Source: an uncultured Clostridia bacterium (GTDB lineage: Bacteria > Bacillota > Clostridia > UBA1381). Taken from it: a stretch of DNA of 64,000 nucleotides. A model generated the notes under the pieces. That model was not told the origin of the DNA and searched no databases. It was given only the letters and a program-made list of their open reading frames with translations. Each line of letters opens with the position of its first letter. Position 1 is the stretch's first letter. Shown in pieces: positions 18,196-29,000 of this stretch. The stretch lies in NCBI GenBank assembly GCA_947623955.1, contig CANQIP010000056.1:62001-126000 (forward strand). The letters run 5' to 3'. Both the position numbers and the translations under genes were made by a program.

Positions 18196-20205
18196 ATGAA
18201 TAGATTTTTGAAAAAATTAATATTCGGCTTTACGCTGTTCTCTTTGCTGGCAATTACAGCAGGTTCGGCATTGGCTGACGGCGGCACGGAACTTTATGAC
18301 GCAGCGTCGGATAAAAGCACTCTGTCGATAGAATTTCTCGGCACGGACGAAACTCCCAAAACGTCGGATCAAGGCAATCCGGGATTTACGACCGTTGACG
18401 CGACGGCAAACAGAGCGTTTTGGATTGGCGTTGCCGCGGATAACCTTAACAAGTTCGACTTGTTTACGCAAGGTGTGTATTCCTTTGAAATAGCATTTGA
18501 GTATGACTCATCGTTTGTACGTCCGACATTTATCAAAAACGGCAACGATATTACAAATAATGCCGAGTGGAATGATCGTATTAAACAGTACAACAATACG
18601 GAATGGAGTTCCGACTTGTATGACATCGTTTCCGTCCGCACTACGGATATTGATACACACACGGACAGAGAAAACATAGAAACGGCGCAGTCGCGAGCGG
18701 AAGATTCCAACTGGAAAATGTGTACGGTCTGCGTGAGAATGAAGAGCAGCGCAGACGCCGCATCCGCCAGATTTAAAGGAATTGACAGCGCCGATAAGCA
18801 GTACCTTATCAAATTGCCGTTTATCCTCGTAGGCGCTCCGAAGGACAACGACCCGATTTCAAACCCGACGGTTCTTTGTCTTGTACAGGGACCGGAAACT
18901 TTTGATATAGGTTCGGGCACGGACGGAACATCCCCGCAGGCGTCATGGCGCGCCGATAACAGCGACACGTCGGATTTAACCAATCTGAAAAATATCTTCG
19001 ACTTTAAGGGAGATATTTCGTTGTTTGGCAGCGGCGGTATTGAAGACATCGTTCCGTTCGTTACGAACGATGATGGCGAGCAAACATTCGACATGAATAC
19101 GGATAAATACGACGACGGAGAAACGGGCTTTAGTAAAACACAGAAGGAATATTACGTTACCGTACCGAATGAGGTGGATAATCTGAAACTGCACATTACG
19201 GTCAACACGGCTCCCACCGTTACCGTTGAGGGCGGCGATAACGCACAGGTTTCATCATCATCGGCAGGCATATTTGACGCTATAAATATTCCTCTTAAAG
19301 AACTGGATATTACAACAAAAGACAAGGATTTCGGATTTAACAATAAAGTCGTGGTAAACGGCGAATACACAATCTATATACGACGGCTGATTAAACCAAA
19401 GATTGAACTGAATTACGGTAACTCACCTGTCGGTCTAATAATGCGTGACGACGAAACGTTTCCGACCAAACCCGAAAAAGAAGAAGCCATTCAGGCGTTT
19501 GACAATTCACATACTGTTAACAAACGATACGGTGAAGGTAAAGTACCGAAGGGGGGGCAAGCAGATTTAACTTATGTCGCTGAAGCATGGAGAAGTTATA
19601 AAAATGATGAAGGTGAAACAATTAATTACGATTTAGACCCGTACTCACTCTTTGTGTATCAGGGATATATCTTTAAGGATCCGGGATGTACAATTTACGA
19701 TGAGGAAGGAGAGGTGATACAAAATAATGCTACTATACAATTAAGCGTAGATGTACAGAATTCAGTAGGTGCAAGTAAGTATAATGATGATTCCGGATTC
19801 AGCACATATACCTTACAACCTATGGATAATACCACTGACACGTATAGTTTGCAAGGCATGATGATACGAATGGATGTATATATGATGGAATATTCATATA
19901 ATTACGTTTATAAAAATTCATCGTTAGGAACAGAACAACTTATTGTTCAGCGTCCGATAATAGTATTATCCCATAGAGGTGATGTTTATTTAAATGCAAC
20001 TCCAACAGTTAATGATGGTGACGTTGATTATTTAAGAACACATACACAGGAAATCAATTCCGGAAATTCACTCGTAGCGTATCGATGTATGGATTTTATA
20101 ATCAACGACACCCCAACAATTAATGATGGTGATGTGGATTATCTGAGAGTACACACTCAGGAAATCAATACAACCAATAAACAATATTATGCAAATATTG
20201 ATTAA
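18196..20205 (+). CDS. Secreted cohesin-like/GNSP/dockerin-like protein, short form
   Basis: AGGAGG at 18181-18186 supports ATG 18196. The 669-residue product has a clear signal peptide ending near ALAD. The N-terminal part (about 18310-18990) is a diverged relative of the heads in the next two genes (LSIEFLG, WIGVAADNL, SFEIAFEYD) and has a cohesin-like layout. A short cadherin-like domain follows (about 19070-19385). The GNSP module runs from NYGNSPVGLI (19411) to about 19975. The tail has two near-identical units of the form TPTxNDGDVDYLR (about 19996 and 20110), joined by SGNSLVAYRCMDF. DNA from about 19550 onward is clearly AT-richer than the first half and continues so into the next gene. 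It is the most compact member of the set, so the best guide to the minimal architecture. Function is unknown; an assembly subunit is inferred. Confidence 0.85.
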   Translation: MNRFLKKLIFGFTLFSLLAITAGSALADGGTELYDAASDKSTLSIEFLGTDETPKTSDQGNPGFTTVDATANRAFWIGVAADNLNKFDLFTQGVYSFEIAFEYDSSFVRPTFIKNGNDITNNAEWNDRIKQYNNTEWSSDLYDIVSVRTTDIDTHTDRENIETAQSRAEDSNWKMCTVCVRMKSSADAASARFKGIDSADKQYLIKLPFILVGAPKDNDPISNPTVLCLVQGPETFDIGSGTDGTSPQASWRADNSDTSDLTNLKNIFDFKGDISLFGSGGIEDIVPFVTNDDGEQTFDMNTDKYDDGETGFSKTQKEYYVTVPNEVDNLKLHITVNTAPTVTVEGGDNAQVSSSSAGIFDAINIPLKELDITTKDKDFGFNNKVVVNGEYTIYIRRLIKPKIELNYGNSPVGLIMRDDETFPTKPEKEEAIQAFDNSHTVNKRYGEGKVPKGGQADLTYVAEAWRSYKNDEGETINYDLDPYSLFVYQGYIFKDPGCTIYDEEGEVIQNNATIQLSVDVQNSVGASKYNDDSGFSTYTLQPMDNTTDTYSLQGMMIRMDVYMMEYSYNYVYKNSSLGTEQLIVQRPIIVLSHRGDVYLNATPTVNDGDVDYLRTHTQEINSGNSLVAYRCMDFIINDTPTINDGDVDYLRVHTQEINTTNKQYYANID

Positions 20206-21120
20206 AGTAAAAAGGAGGAAATAAAATGAAAACAAAAAAGACACATTGTAGTCGTATACTGTCAATACTATTATCACTTTCAATGATAATGGGCATTATT
20301 ATAACGCCAAACACAGTTTTTGCCAGTTATAGTACTCAAGATGGTTATTCGGAAGAGAGAGCAGATCTTTCATTCAGATATTTGGGTACAACAGATACTG
20401 CCGTTAATAGAACGTCAGCAATACCTAATGGTGATTTATCTGATTTTACATGGACTCCCAATAGCTATATTTGGGTGGGTGTTTATGTCCAATATATGAC
20501 TCGAATATCTGATATGTTTAATTCTGAAGAGGGCTTACAAAGACTTACAGTGAATATGCTGTATAACGATCAATATTTAGAGTGGACAAGGTCTGACGCT
20601 GCTAATTCATTTAAGTTTTTGAGCGGTGAAAAAGGTGAAAACGCAACCTATCCTAACACTAAAGAATATGATGAATATTATTATAAATCAGAAGGAACTG
20701 CCGCTACAGCATTATCATCATTGAAAGGAACGGCAGAGTGGAGAGATAATCAATTTTATCCTATAAAAATAACAGGTTATGACAATGAGTATGAATCTAA
20801 TATTCAAGTGGCAAAACAAGCAATCAGTTATGATGATAGCCAGTATGATACAAGTAGTTATCCAGATTCAAGAATGTTTGACGGTAGCTACATGAAAGAC
20901 GATGAAACCTTAGTCGCAATCTTCCCTTTTAAGATGAAAGACGTTGCTGCGCCGTCTGACGGTACAAATATCTTGGAAGGTGTCTTCAGTTCATCAACAT
21001 TTGTTATCAATGTGGGTACCGGCGACAATAGTTATAACTATAATGAACATCCGGCAGGTAGCAGTGATGAAAAAGAACTTAAATATAGGTTTAATATTGT
21101 TAACAATGTTATCAATCTTT
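19550..21120 (+). other. AT-rich block spanning a gene tail and the next gene's head
   Basis: Base composition and codon choice (AAT, GAT, TTA, ATA) shift toward AT here relative to both sides. The limits coincide with module boundaries: the second half of the GNSP module and tail of one gene, the 20-bp gap, and the signal peptide and head of the next. Limits were judged by eye. Confidence 0.6.
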
Positions 21121-24100
21121 TCCCTGCCAAATACACCGTAACCTACCATGCGGGTGATGATGCAAGTTTCTCTGCAGGGAACGAAAGCAAGAACACGGAA
21201 AGTGTATTGGAGGGCGAGCACCCGACATTAAAGAACAGTGACGGCAATGAGATTTCTTCACTGTTAACACCTCCGGAAGGCAAAGTATTTGAAGGTTGGT
21301 ATGAGGGAGAAGTATGTACCCATGGTGATGAGACAAAGTTTGACACAAGCAGCACCGTATCCGCCGACAAGGACGTCCATGCCCACTACACCGACGGCTA
21401 CAAAGTCACCTTCAACCTGAACGGCGAGAATGCGCAGTTTGCTGATGGAAACAGCGACGCAAAATCGTTTACGGCTTCAAAGGGCGAATCAGTAATTCAA
21501 ACATCACTCCAAGACCTTATCGGTACCGATCCTACAAGAAATGACTATACATTCGACGGCTGGTACACAAAGAAGGAAGACACCTTTATTAAAAAATACG
21601 AGGAGCAAGATATAAGAGACAACACCGAAAATTCGCTCGACCTCTACGCAAAGTGGAAGCCGACAAATGCCGAAAGCAAGCAGTACACATTACACTTTGA
21701 CGCGAATTTACCCGCCGAAGGCGTTGAAACCCAAGCCGACCCGCAATCGGTAAAATATGAGAACGGTGACAAGCTTCAAGACTTAATCGGCGGACTGCCG
21801 GTACCCCCGAAACCGCAGGGTACCTACGAAGGCTATGACTTTTTGGGTTGGTACAAGAACAAGAGCGGCGACGGCGAGATGATGACGGAAGACCAAGCTA
21901 TTAACGAGTATGTAACAGCGGACGAAACAAATAATGCGACCGTATACGCAAGCTGGGGCTACGTTTTAGGTCCTTACGATAAACCGCAAGAAGATGCCAT
22001 TACCGTTCACTTTGATAACACAGGCGGTAAATACAGCGGTACCGAAGGCGGTACATATAAAAACGGTACAATAAAAGATAAGACCGTAAAATACGGAGGT
22101 AAGATAGCAAATATGCCGGATCCGGCTGACATGACGCTTGAAGGTAAGGGTTTTGACGGTTGGTACACCAAACAGAACGGAGCCGGTACAAAGGTAACGG
22201 CGGACACGCTTATTAACGGTGACCTTGATGTTGAGCCCAAACTGACCGAAACAACCGGACAGACACTCAACCTTTATGCGAACTGGTCGGATCAGATAAC
22301 GATTTCGTTTGATGATAACGGCGCTACAGGAGACAATCCCGAATCTATCCAAATCTATTCGGGACAATCATTGCAAGACGCGGGAAAAACACTTCCGGAT
22401 AATCCGACCCGTGATAATTACGAATTCTTGGGCTGGTTCTATGAAGCTGACGGAGACATAAAGCAAGCGCAAAATGATACGGTATTTACTGAAGATACAC
22501 AACTGCACGCTAAATGGCGGGGTAAAATAAACGTGTCATTTAAAACGAAGTCGTTTGTATACAACGACACGGAACAAACTCCGCTGACAGACGACAATCT
22601 GGAGATTACCTTGCTTGACAACGGTGGTCAAAAAGTTGAACCGACTGTAACAATATCCGATCTCAAAGCGGATAGCTTTACGGCTCAGTACAAAAAGCAC
22701 GAAGGAGAAACCATATACAACAGCAATGTTCCGAAAGACGCCAATAAGTATGATATTAAGCTGACGATCAAGGAAGAAACGATACAGTCGTTGAACAAAG
22801 AAAAGTATATGGAATATACTCCTGTTACTTTTGACAACGAATATGACATAACGGCGAAGTCGATTACTCTGAAGGTATCGAATAACTATCAGTATCTTAA
22901 CGACACATCCGGCATTACGCCTATTGAGCTTACATTTAACGACGGAACGGAAGAACCGAAACCCAATATAACCGATATATTCACGAGTGATGACATTAAG
23001 GTTACGTTTACGGACGCCAAGAATACGGACACAGAGGACGCCATGCCGAATGCGTTTGGCAAATATGACATAAAGGTAGAATCGACAAACACAAACTATG
23101 AAATAGAGACATTAGTCGACAGCCAAGCAGACGGAGATGCCGACCTGCATCTTGTTCCGTTAAAGAGAACGGTTACGTTTAACTTCGGTGAAGGTAAAGC
23201 CGCAATAGAGGGCGCGGCACAGGCAGGCAACACAATGGATTATACCATTACGTTTACCGATCCGACGGGAACAAACCCGACAGCCGGTGAGACCATAAAG
23301 GCTACAATAGAGGACAACGGCGACAAGAAGATTCTGCCCGTTTCCGGCACGGACTTTATACCGCCCGAAAGCTACAAACTCGTTAAATTTGTAACTCTCG
23401 GCGAGGGTGAAGAATCACCTTCCGACACATCGCCCGAATTTAATGTTGATACGGATATTTCGCCGAGCGCGGATCCGTTGGTAGTATACGCGGTATACGA
23501 GCTTGATGAAGTTGATGTAACGTTCAACGATACAAAGACGACAGATACTGAAACTGCGATTAAATATACCGTACAGGCGGGACAAGCCATACAGGACGAC
23601 GGCGCGGTTAAGAAGATTGACGGTGAAGTACAGACCGCAACCGATGTTCCCACGCCGAAAAAGGCTCCCGCAAACAAGAAGTTCGCGGGCTGGTCGACCG
23701 ATAAATCCTTTGCGGACGGTTCGATTACGGGTAATTATCATGAATCAGACTGGACGTCTCACGATAAGGAGTTTGAGAAATCCACAGAAATAACCGGGGC
23801 TATAGATGTATATGCCGTATATATTTTAAGCGACGATGCGTCACTTAAAAAGCCCGGCGACGACGGCACCGGCAGCGGCGCGTTATTTAAGAAGGACAGT
23901 TCGGACGGCGACGATCTTCCGTACGCGAATGAGCAGTGGGAAAAGCAGCCCGATCAAAAGTTCGATCCTGACACCGAAAAGCATTATCTGATTGTTGACG
24001 ATGACGAAACGGAGACCGTGTACGGCGAGATTACTCCCTCGCAGCCCGGCTCAAATGTTGAGGTTAAGGTAAACGGCCAACCGGTTGAGGGCGGTGTTAC

Positions 24101-25088
24101 GGGTCCCGATGAAAACGGTAAGGTTACGTTTACATTCAAGCCCGAGCAGACAACGTATGACAAAGACCACGATACAAACTCGTCAACCAAGGTTGAAGTC
24201 ACCGTTACCGCTCCCGACGGCACTACATCGGAAACGTATGAATTCGATATATTGCAGTATGCAAAACCTGAAATAGTGCTTGAATACGGTAACTCGCCGG
24301 TAGGTCTGATAAACAGAATGGCTGAGGATGTTTCATCTCCTTGGGATAAGGATAAGATTAAGCAAGCCACAGATGCATTTAATGACTCACACGAAATCAA
24401 CAAAAAGTTTGGTGTTGGTCTTGTTCCGACTAACGGACAAGCCGATCTCACATATGTGGCTGAAGCGTGGAGATCGTATAAAGACGATGGCGGACAGGTT
24501 ATAAATTATGACCTTAATCCATATGCATTGTTTGCTTATGAAGGATCAACATTTACAGTGCCCGGATATACAGTATATAATGAACTCGACAGAGAAGTTT
24601 CCGGTGCGGAAGCAAACGTAAACTTTGTGGTTAAAGAAGTGACTAGGGTAGGAGCTTGCAAATATGATAGTAGTGACCAAATTCAGGATTTAAATATGCA
24701 AACTAAATTAATGCCCGGTTCAAAGAATAAATACGATCTTACAAACAGCATGGTTCGTATGGATGTATATCCTGTAAAATATACATATCAACTTACACTT
24801 CAAGACGGAGGAACCGAAGACTTATCAGTAGAACGTCCTGTTATTATCATAGGCAGAAGAGGAGATATTTATCTTAATCCGACTCCTACTATAAATGATG
24901 GCGATGTGGACTATTTGAGAGTCCATACACAGGAAATTAACTCTGGCAACTCGTTAGTGGCATATCGATGCATGGACTTTATTGTCAATGAAACACCAAC
25001 AATCAATGATGGTGATGTTGATTATTTGAGAGTTCATACACAGGACGTTAACGGTACACACGAACAATTTTATTCGGACATAAACTAA
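20226..25088 (+). CDS. Secreted protein: cohesin-like head, five InlB-type repeats, GNSP module, dockerin-like tail
   Basis: AGGAGG at 20213-20218 supports ATG 20226; the product is 1,620 residues. After the signal peptide, the head module (about 20340-21110) is closely related to that of the next gene (ADLSFRYLG, WTPNSYIWVGVYV). Five Listeria-Bacteroides (InlB B / Flg_new) repeats follow at about 21125-22515. Each begins with a YxVTF-like strand, contains GWY or GWF and ends AKW, ASW or ANW. Then come MBG-like beta-domains, two further InlB-like units (about 23165-23830) and a cadherin-like domain. The GNSP module starts at EYGNSPVGLI (24283). The tail carries two TPTINDGDVDYLR units almost identical to those of the preceding protein. 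The centre is GC-richer than both ends. A role as a linking subunit of a surface assembly is inferred from architecture; no enzyme motif is present. Confidence 0.85.
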   Translation: MKTKKTHCSRILSILLSLSMIMGIIITPNTVFASYSTQDGYSEERADLSFRYLGTTDTAVNRTSAIPNGDLSDFTWTPNSYIWVGVYVQYMTRISDMFNSEEGLQRLTVNMLYNDQYLEWTRSDAANSFKFLSGEKGENATYPNTKEYDEYYYKSEGTAATALSSLKGTAEWRDNQFYPIKITGYDNEYESNIQVAKQAISYDDSQYDTSSYPDSRMFDGSYMKDDETLVAIFPFKMKDVAAPSDGTNILEGVFSSSTFVINVGTGDNSYNYNEHPAGSSDEKELKYRFNIVNNVINLFPAKYTVTYHAGDDASFSAGNESKNTESVLEGEHPTLKNSDGNEISSLLTPPEGKVFEGWYEGEVCTHGDETKFDTSSTVSADKDVHAHYTDGYKVTFNLNGENAQFADGNSDAKSFTASKGESVIQTSLQDLIGTDPTRNDYTFDGWYTKKEDTFIKKYEEQDIRDNTENSLDLYAKWKPTNAESKQYTLHFDANLPAEGVETQADPQSVKYENGDKLQDLIGGLPVPPKPQGTYEGYDFLGWYKNKSGDGEMMTEDQAINEYVTADETNNATVYASWGYVLGPYDKPQEDAITVHFDNTGGKYSGTEGGTYKNGTIKDKTVKYGGKIANMPDPADMTLEGKGFDGWYTKQNGAGTKVTADTLINGDLDVEPKLTETTGQTLNLYANWSDQITISFDDNGATGDNPESIQIYSGQSLQDAGKTLPDNPTRDNYEFLGWFYEADGDIKQAQNDTVFTEDTQLHAKWRGKINVSFKTKSFVYNDTEQTPLTDDNLEITLLDNGGQKVEPTVTISDLKADSFTAQYKKHEGETIYNSNVPKDANKYDIKLTIKEETIQSLNKEKYMEYTPVTFDNEYDITAKSITLKVSNNYQYLNDTSGITPIELTFNDGTEEPKPNITDIFTSDDIKVTFTDAKNTDTEDAMPNAFGKYDIKVESTNTNYEIETLVDSQADGDADLHLVPLKRTVTFNFGEGKAAIEGAAQAGNTMDYTITFTDPTGTNPTAGETIKATIEDNGDKKILPVSGTDFIPPESYKLVKFVTLGEGEESPSDTSPEFNVDTDISPSADPLVVYAVYELDEVDVTFNDTKTTDTETAIKYTVQAGQAIQDDGAVKKIDGEVQTATDVPTPKKAPANKKFAGWSTDKSFADGSITGNYHESDWTSHDKEFEKSTEITGAIDVYAVYILSDDASLKKPGDDGTGSGALFKKDSSDGDDLPYANEQWEKQPDQKFDPDTEKHYLIVDDDETETVYGEITPSQPGSNVEVKVNGQPVEGGVTGPDENGKVTFTFKPEQTTYDKDHDTNSSTKVEVTVTAPDGTTSETYEFDILQYAKPEIVLEYGNSPVGLINRMAEDVSSPWDKDKIKQATDAFNDSHEINKKFGVGLVPTNGQADLTYVAEAWRSYKDDGGQVINYDLNPYALFAYEGSTFTVPGYTVYNELDREVSGAEANVNFVVKEVTRVGACKYDSSDQIQDLNMQTKLMPGSKNKYDLTNSMVRMDVYPVKYTYQLTLQDGGTEDLSVERPVIIIGRRGDIYLNPTPTINDGDVDYLRVHTQEINSGNSLVAYRCMDFIVNETPTINDGDVDYLRVHTQDVNGTHEQFYSDIN

Positions 25089-26030
25089 ATTTTAGGAGGG
25101 GCAAAACATGAATTACAAACATAACAATATTGCTAAACAAATATGTTCAATAGTGCTATCTGTCGCAATGATTTTCAGTGTTATGGTTATACCTAACATT
25201 GCGTTTGCGGAATATGATACTTCTTCGGTCTATTCAGATAAAAGAGCAGATATTTCTTTTGAATTTATGGGTGTAACCAATACTGCTGTAAATCGAATAA
25301 CGGGGAATTTCCCTAAGACGGATTTGTCTGAATTTAGCTGGACTCCCAATAGCTATGTATGGGTAGGTGTATATGTTGAACATATGGACAGACTGTCAGA
25401 CCTTCTCAATTCAGAAGGTCTTGGCACTTTGACAACATCTATGTTCTATAATAAGAAATATTTAACATTTACGCCTTCAGAAGCTGTGCAAGCATTTAAT
25501 TATTTAAATGGTCAAACGCGCAGACTTACGGATGGGCAGACATATCCATATACATATGAGGAAGAGTTTGACGATTTAACACTTCATTATAACGGAGCAG
25601 GTTCTGACAGTTCTTTAAATTCATTTAAAGAAACAGCGGAATGGAGAGCTAATCAATTTTATCCTATAAAGATAACGGGTTATGCAGATCCAGTTGAATC
25701 AGAAAACCTTTCTCAAGCGCGATTTGTTGTAAGATATAATACTGCGATTGAAACAACATATCAGCATATGTTTGAGGGCGACTACTTAAAATCAGACAAA
25801 ACATTAGTCGCAATATATCCATTTAAGATGAATTCTGTATCGGATATGCCAGCTGCAGGAACCAATATTCTTGAAGGATCATTCAGTCCGGCATCCTTTG
25901 TGTTTAATGTTGGTGATAGCGGTGAAAAAAGTTATAATTATGAGGAACAATATAATGCATCCTCTGTGGCACAAAATTTAAAGTATAGGTTCAACATTGT
26001 GAACAATGTCATTGACCTCTTCCCTGAATC
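24310..26030 (+). other. Second AT-rich block at a gene junction
   Basis: This block again covers a GNSP module plus tail, the 19-bp gap, and the signal peptide and head of the next gene. It is AT-rich compared with the repeat regions on either side. Its protein products are strongly similar to those of the 19550-21120 block, while third-position bases differ. Confidence 0.6.
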
Positions 26031-29000
26031 GGCGAGCCGTGTTGCAACGAAGTTGGCGTCCACAAATGGTTCTTACACATTACCGGCGCAGTTGGAAGGT
26101 ACCGCGCTTGATGTAAACAAGGGTATTGGTGATATTGCAAATCAATTAGTGTTAACGGCGACATTTAACGAAACTCCTGAATCAGTGGTTTTGACATCGG
26201 ATGTTGATGCGATGAAAAAGGTGTCGTACTTCTACGGCGATACAGGCAAAACAGATCCGGACGACTCAGGTCTGACACCGGTTCCCGACAAACTGACAAC
26301 CGATATGACCGGCAAGACACTGTATGCGGTATATGAATTTAGGTCAAGTAATAAAGTAATGTGCTCAATCGGCACATTAACGGTGTCTGCCAGGCAACTC
26401 AGCACAATCACCCTCGACACAGAAACCGCCATCGACGCCGACGAAACCACCTTCGGTAAAGCCGGAAACACCTATTATGCCGGTAAAAGCGTTCTTGGTT
26501 TGCTTGAAGATTCTACTGACCAGGCTATTGTGGTAGACCTTGCGTATGACAACGGCGATACAATCGACAATATTCATTACGCTAACTTTGTCGACAATGA
26601 CCTTGCACTTTACTGTGTTGACACAGGCGGCAAGCTTAAAGTGGTTGACGCTGCCGTAACTCTTACAGAGGGTACGAACACCTTCTACGTGGCTGAAAAA
26701 GGCAAAACGGGCTCAGAACCCACTGCTGTTACCGTAAAAGCGACATTAACCGTAACGGGTACGAAGGATAAGACTAATATAACAGGCGTAACAGACGTTC
26801 CCGATAAAAGTTTGAGCTACAAGTCAACAGCCACGCCCGGGGATCAGCCGGAACTTAACTTTGATGATATTGTAATCGAGACAGAGACCGACAGCGGTAC
26901 AACAACGGAACAAAAGGTAAGCGAATATCCTGCGGACTCATTTACATTCTTCTACGTGGATGACGATACAACACCGCCTGCAAGCTATACCGGCACCGGT
27001 AATCAGCATGAAGTTAAGAATAAGACCGACAAATACACGCCCGAAATGAACGGAAAGACGCTGTATGTTGTTCCCAAGGACAATCCTACCGCGACGCCGC
27101 AAAAGGTAGGTAAGCTTAAGGACAGATCGATTGCAAGCGGTACGGTAACGGGAACATTTACAACCGATGATACAAAGTACGGCGACAAACTCGGCGACAC
27201 CGGTTTATCTGTAACGGTAACGTACGATAACGGCGAGACCGACACATTTAATTCGTTTGACGACCTTGCGGATGCGGGTATCAAGATGCGCGTCGTTGAA
27301 CCCGATACGCACGAGGTTGTCGGAGATTATGGCGATATTGATAAGGATACGGTGCTTACGCCCGAAATGAACGGAAAGCACCTGCAGTTCTATGTCGAAG
27401 GCGGAAATACAGGCATTACCACCGACGACACGGTACTCAATGCCGGCGCGGGTGATCCGACAGGACATTTTGAATTAAAGGTACAGAAGATCGAAGTAAA
27501 AGTTACGGTAGCCGCTCCGGCAGACGGAATTTCAAAGACGTATGACAAGACGACCGCTCTTGAAACAGCAGACACGCCGACGCTCACAGTAACCAAGACA
27601 GATATGCTGTCCGAAGACCAAACAACGTATGCGGACATTACCGCTACGACTACCGACTTGTTCACATATGCGGATGCGAACGCGGGTTCGGACAAGGATA
27701 TTTCATTCAGCGGCACAATAACCGCTGCGGGTGCTAAGGCTGCAGACTTTAACAAGTATTATACGTTAAAGCTTGATCCGACTTCACTTGCCGCGCTTAA
27801 AGGCACAATCGAGCAAAAGAAGATTACAACGATTGAAGTAACCGTTCCGAATATCACCCAGGGTGATACGGCAAACAGAACCAAGACGGGACAAACGGTC
27901 AACCTGACGCCGACAAACACAGGCGATGCGGTTCTTCAGGGCGACGAGGTTATCTTCAATTACGGTTATGAGTACAGCGAGAGCGATGTGAACGGAACGC
28001 CGCAAGACAATGTAACCGTAACGATAACGAAGGACACGACATCTCCGCTTACCGGCGCTGCGGCGAGCAACTACGTACTTGATACAAGCGCGACAATCAC
28101 CGGTAAGGGTAGTGTAAAGCCGAAGAATTTGGAGAGTATTACGGTTACGACACAGCCTAAGGCAACGTACACATATCCGGAAAAGCTTGATTTAACGGGT
28201 ATGATGGTATCGCTTAACTATGAAGGAACGACCGCAACGCCGATTTCTTGGGAGCAGTTTATCCAGGAAGGCGGCATAATTACGCTGGTATATCCCACGG
28301 GTTCAACCACACCCGACAAGACGATTACGGCTGCCGACGGTGTAAACGCGGTTGACCTTGAATGCGGCGCGGCGACCTTAAAGCTGGCATTCGGCGGCAA
28401 GGACACAAGCGTTACTATTACGACCAACAAGAAAAAGATTAAGCTGTCGGAAGTTACTCTCGGAATTGAGAAGAAATATAACGGTGAAGCCACATATGAC
28501 GGCACGGTAGCAGATCCCGCGGGCGTAGAAACTGCGGACGAAGGTAAGCTGACCCTTGAATTTAAAGCGACGTTTGCCGACGCAAACGCAAGCGATACCG
28601 ATAAGGAAGTTACGTTAAGCGATGTAACTCTCACGGGAGACGCTGCAAAGAATTATGAGATTGAGGACGATATATCTTCTAAGTCTACAGGTAAGATTAA
28701 CAAGGCTGATCAGGACGAGCCTGCCGCCCCGAAGGTAAAGGTTGATCCCAAGACGAACAACATTGTTCCCGACACCGAGAACGGTTACGTTAAGGACGAT
28801 ACGCTTGAATACTCAATCAACGGCACGGACTGGGTTGCAGAGCCGAACTTTGATAACCTTGAAAAGGGTAAGGAGTATACCGTACAGGCAAGAAAGAAGG
28901 GCGACGATAACCACAATCCGTCACCTGCGGGAAGTGCTGCGGTAACAACGTTAAAGAACCATGTGGTTGTTTATAAGGTAAATTCGACAACAAAGCTTGC

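Noticed and set aside
24862-25070. Internal tandem duplication as an assembly error
   Set aside because: The two tail units differ at many third positions and the same duplicated arrangement occurs in the neighbouring gene, so it is a real feature of the tail.
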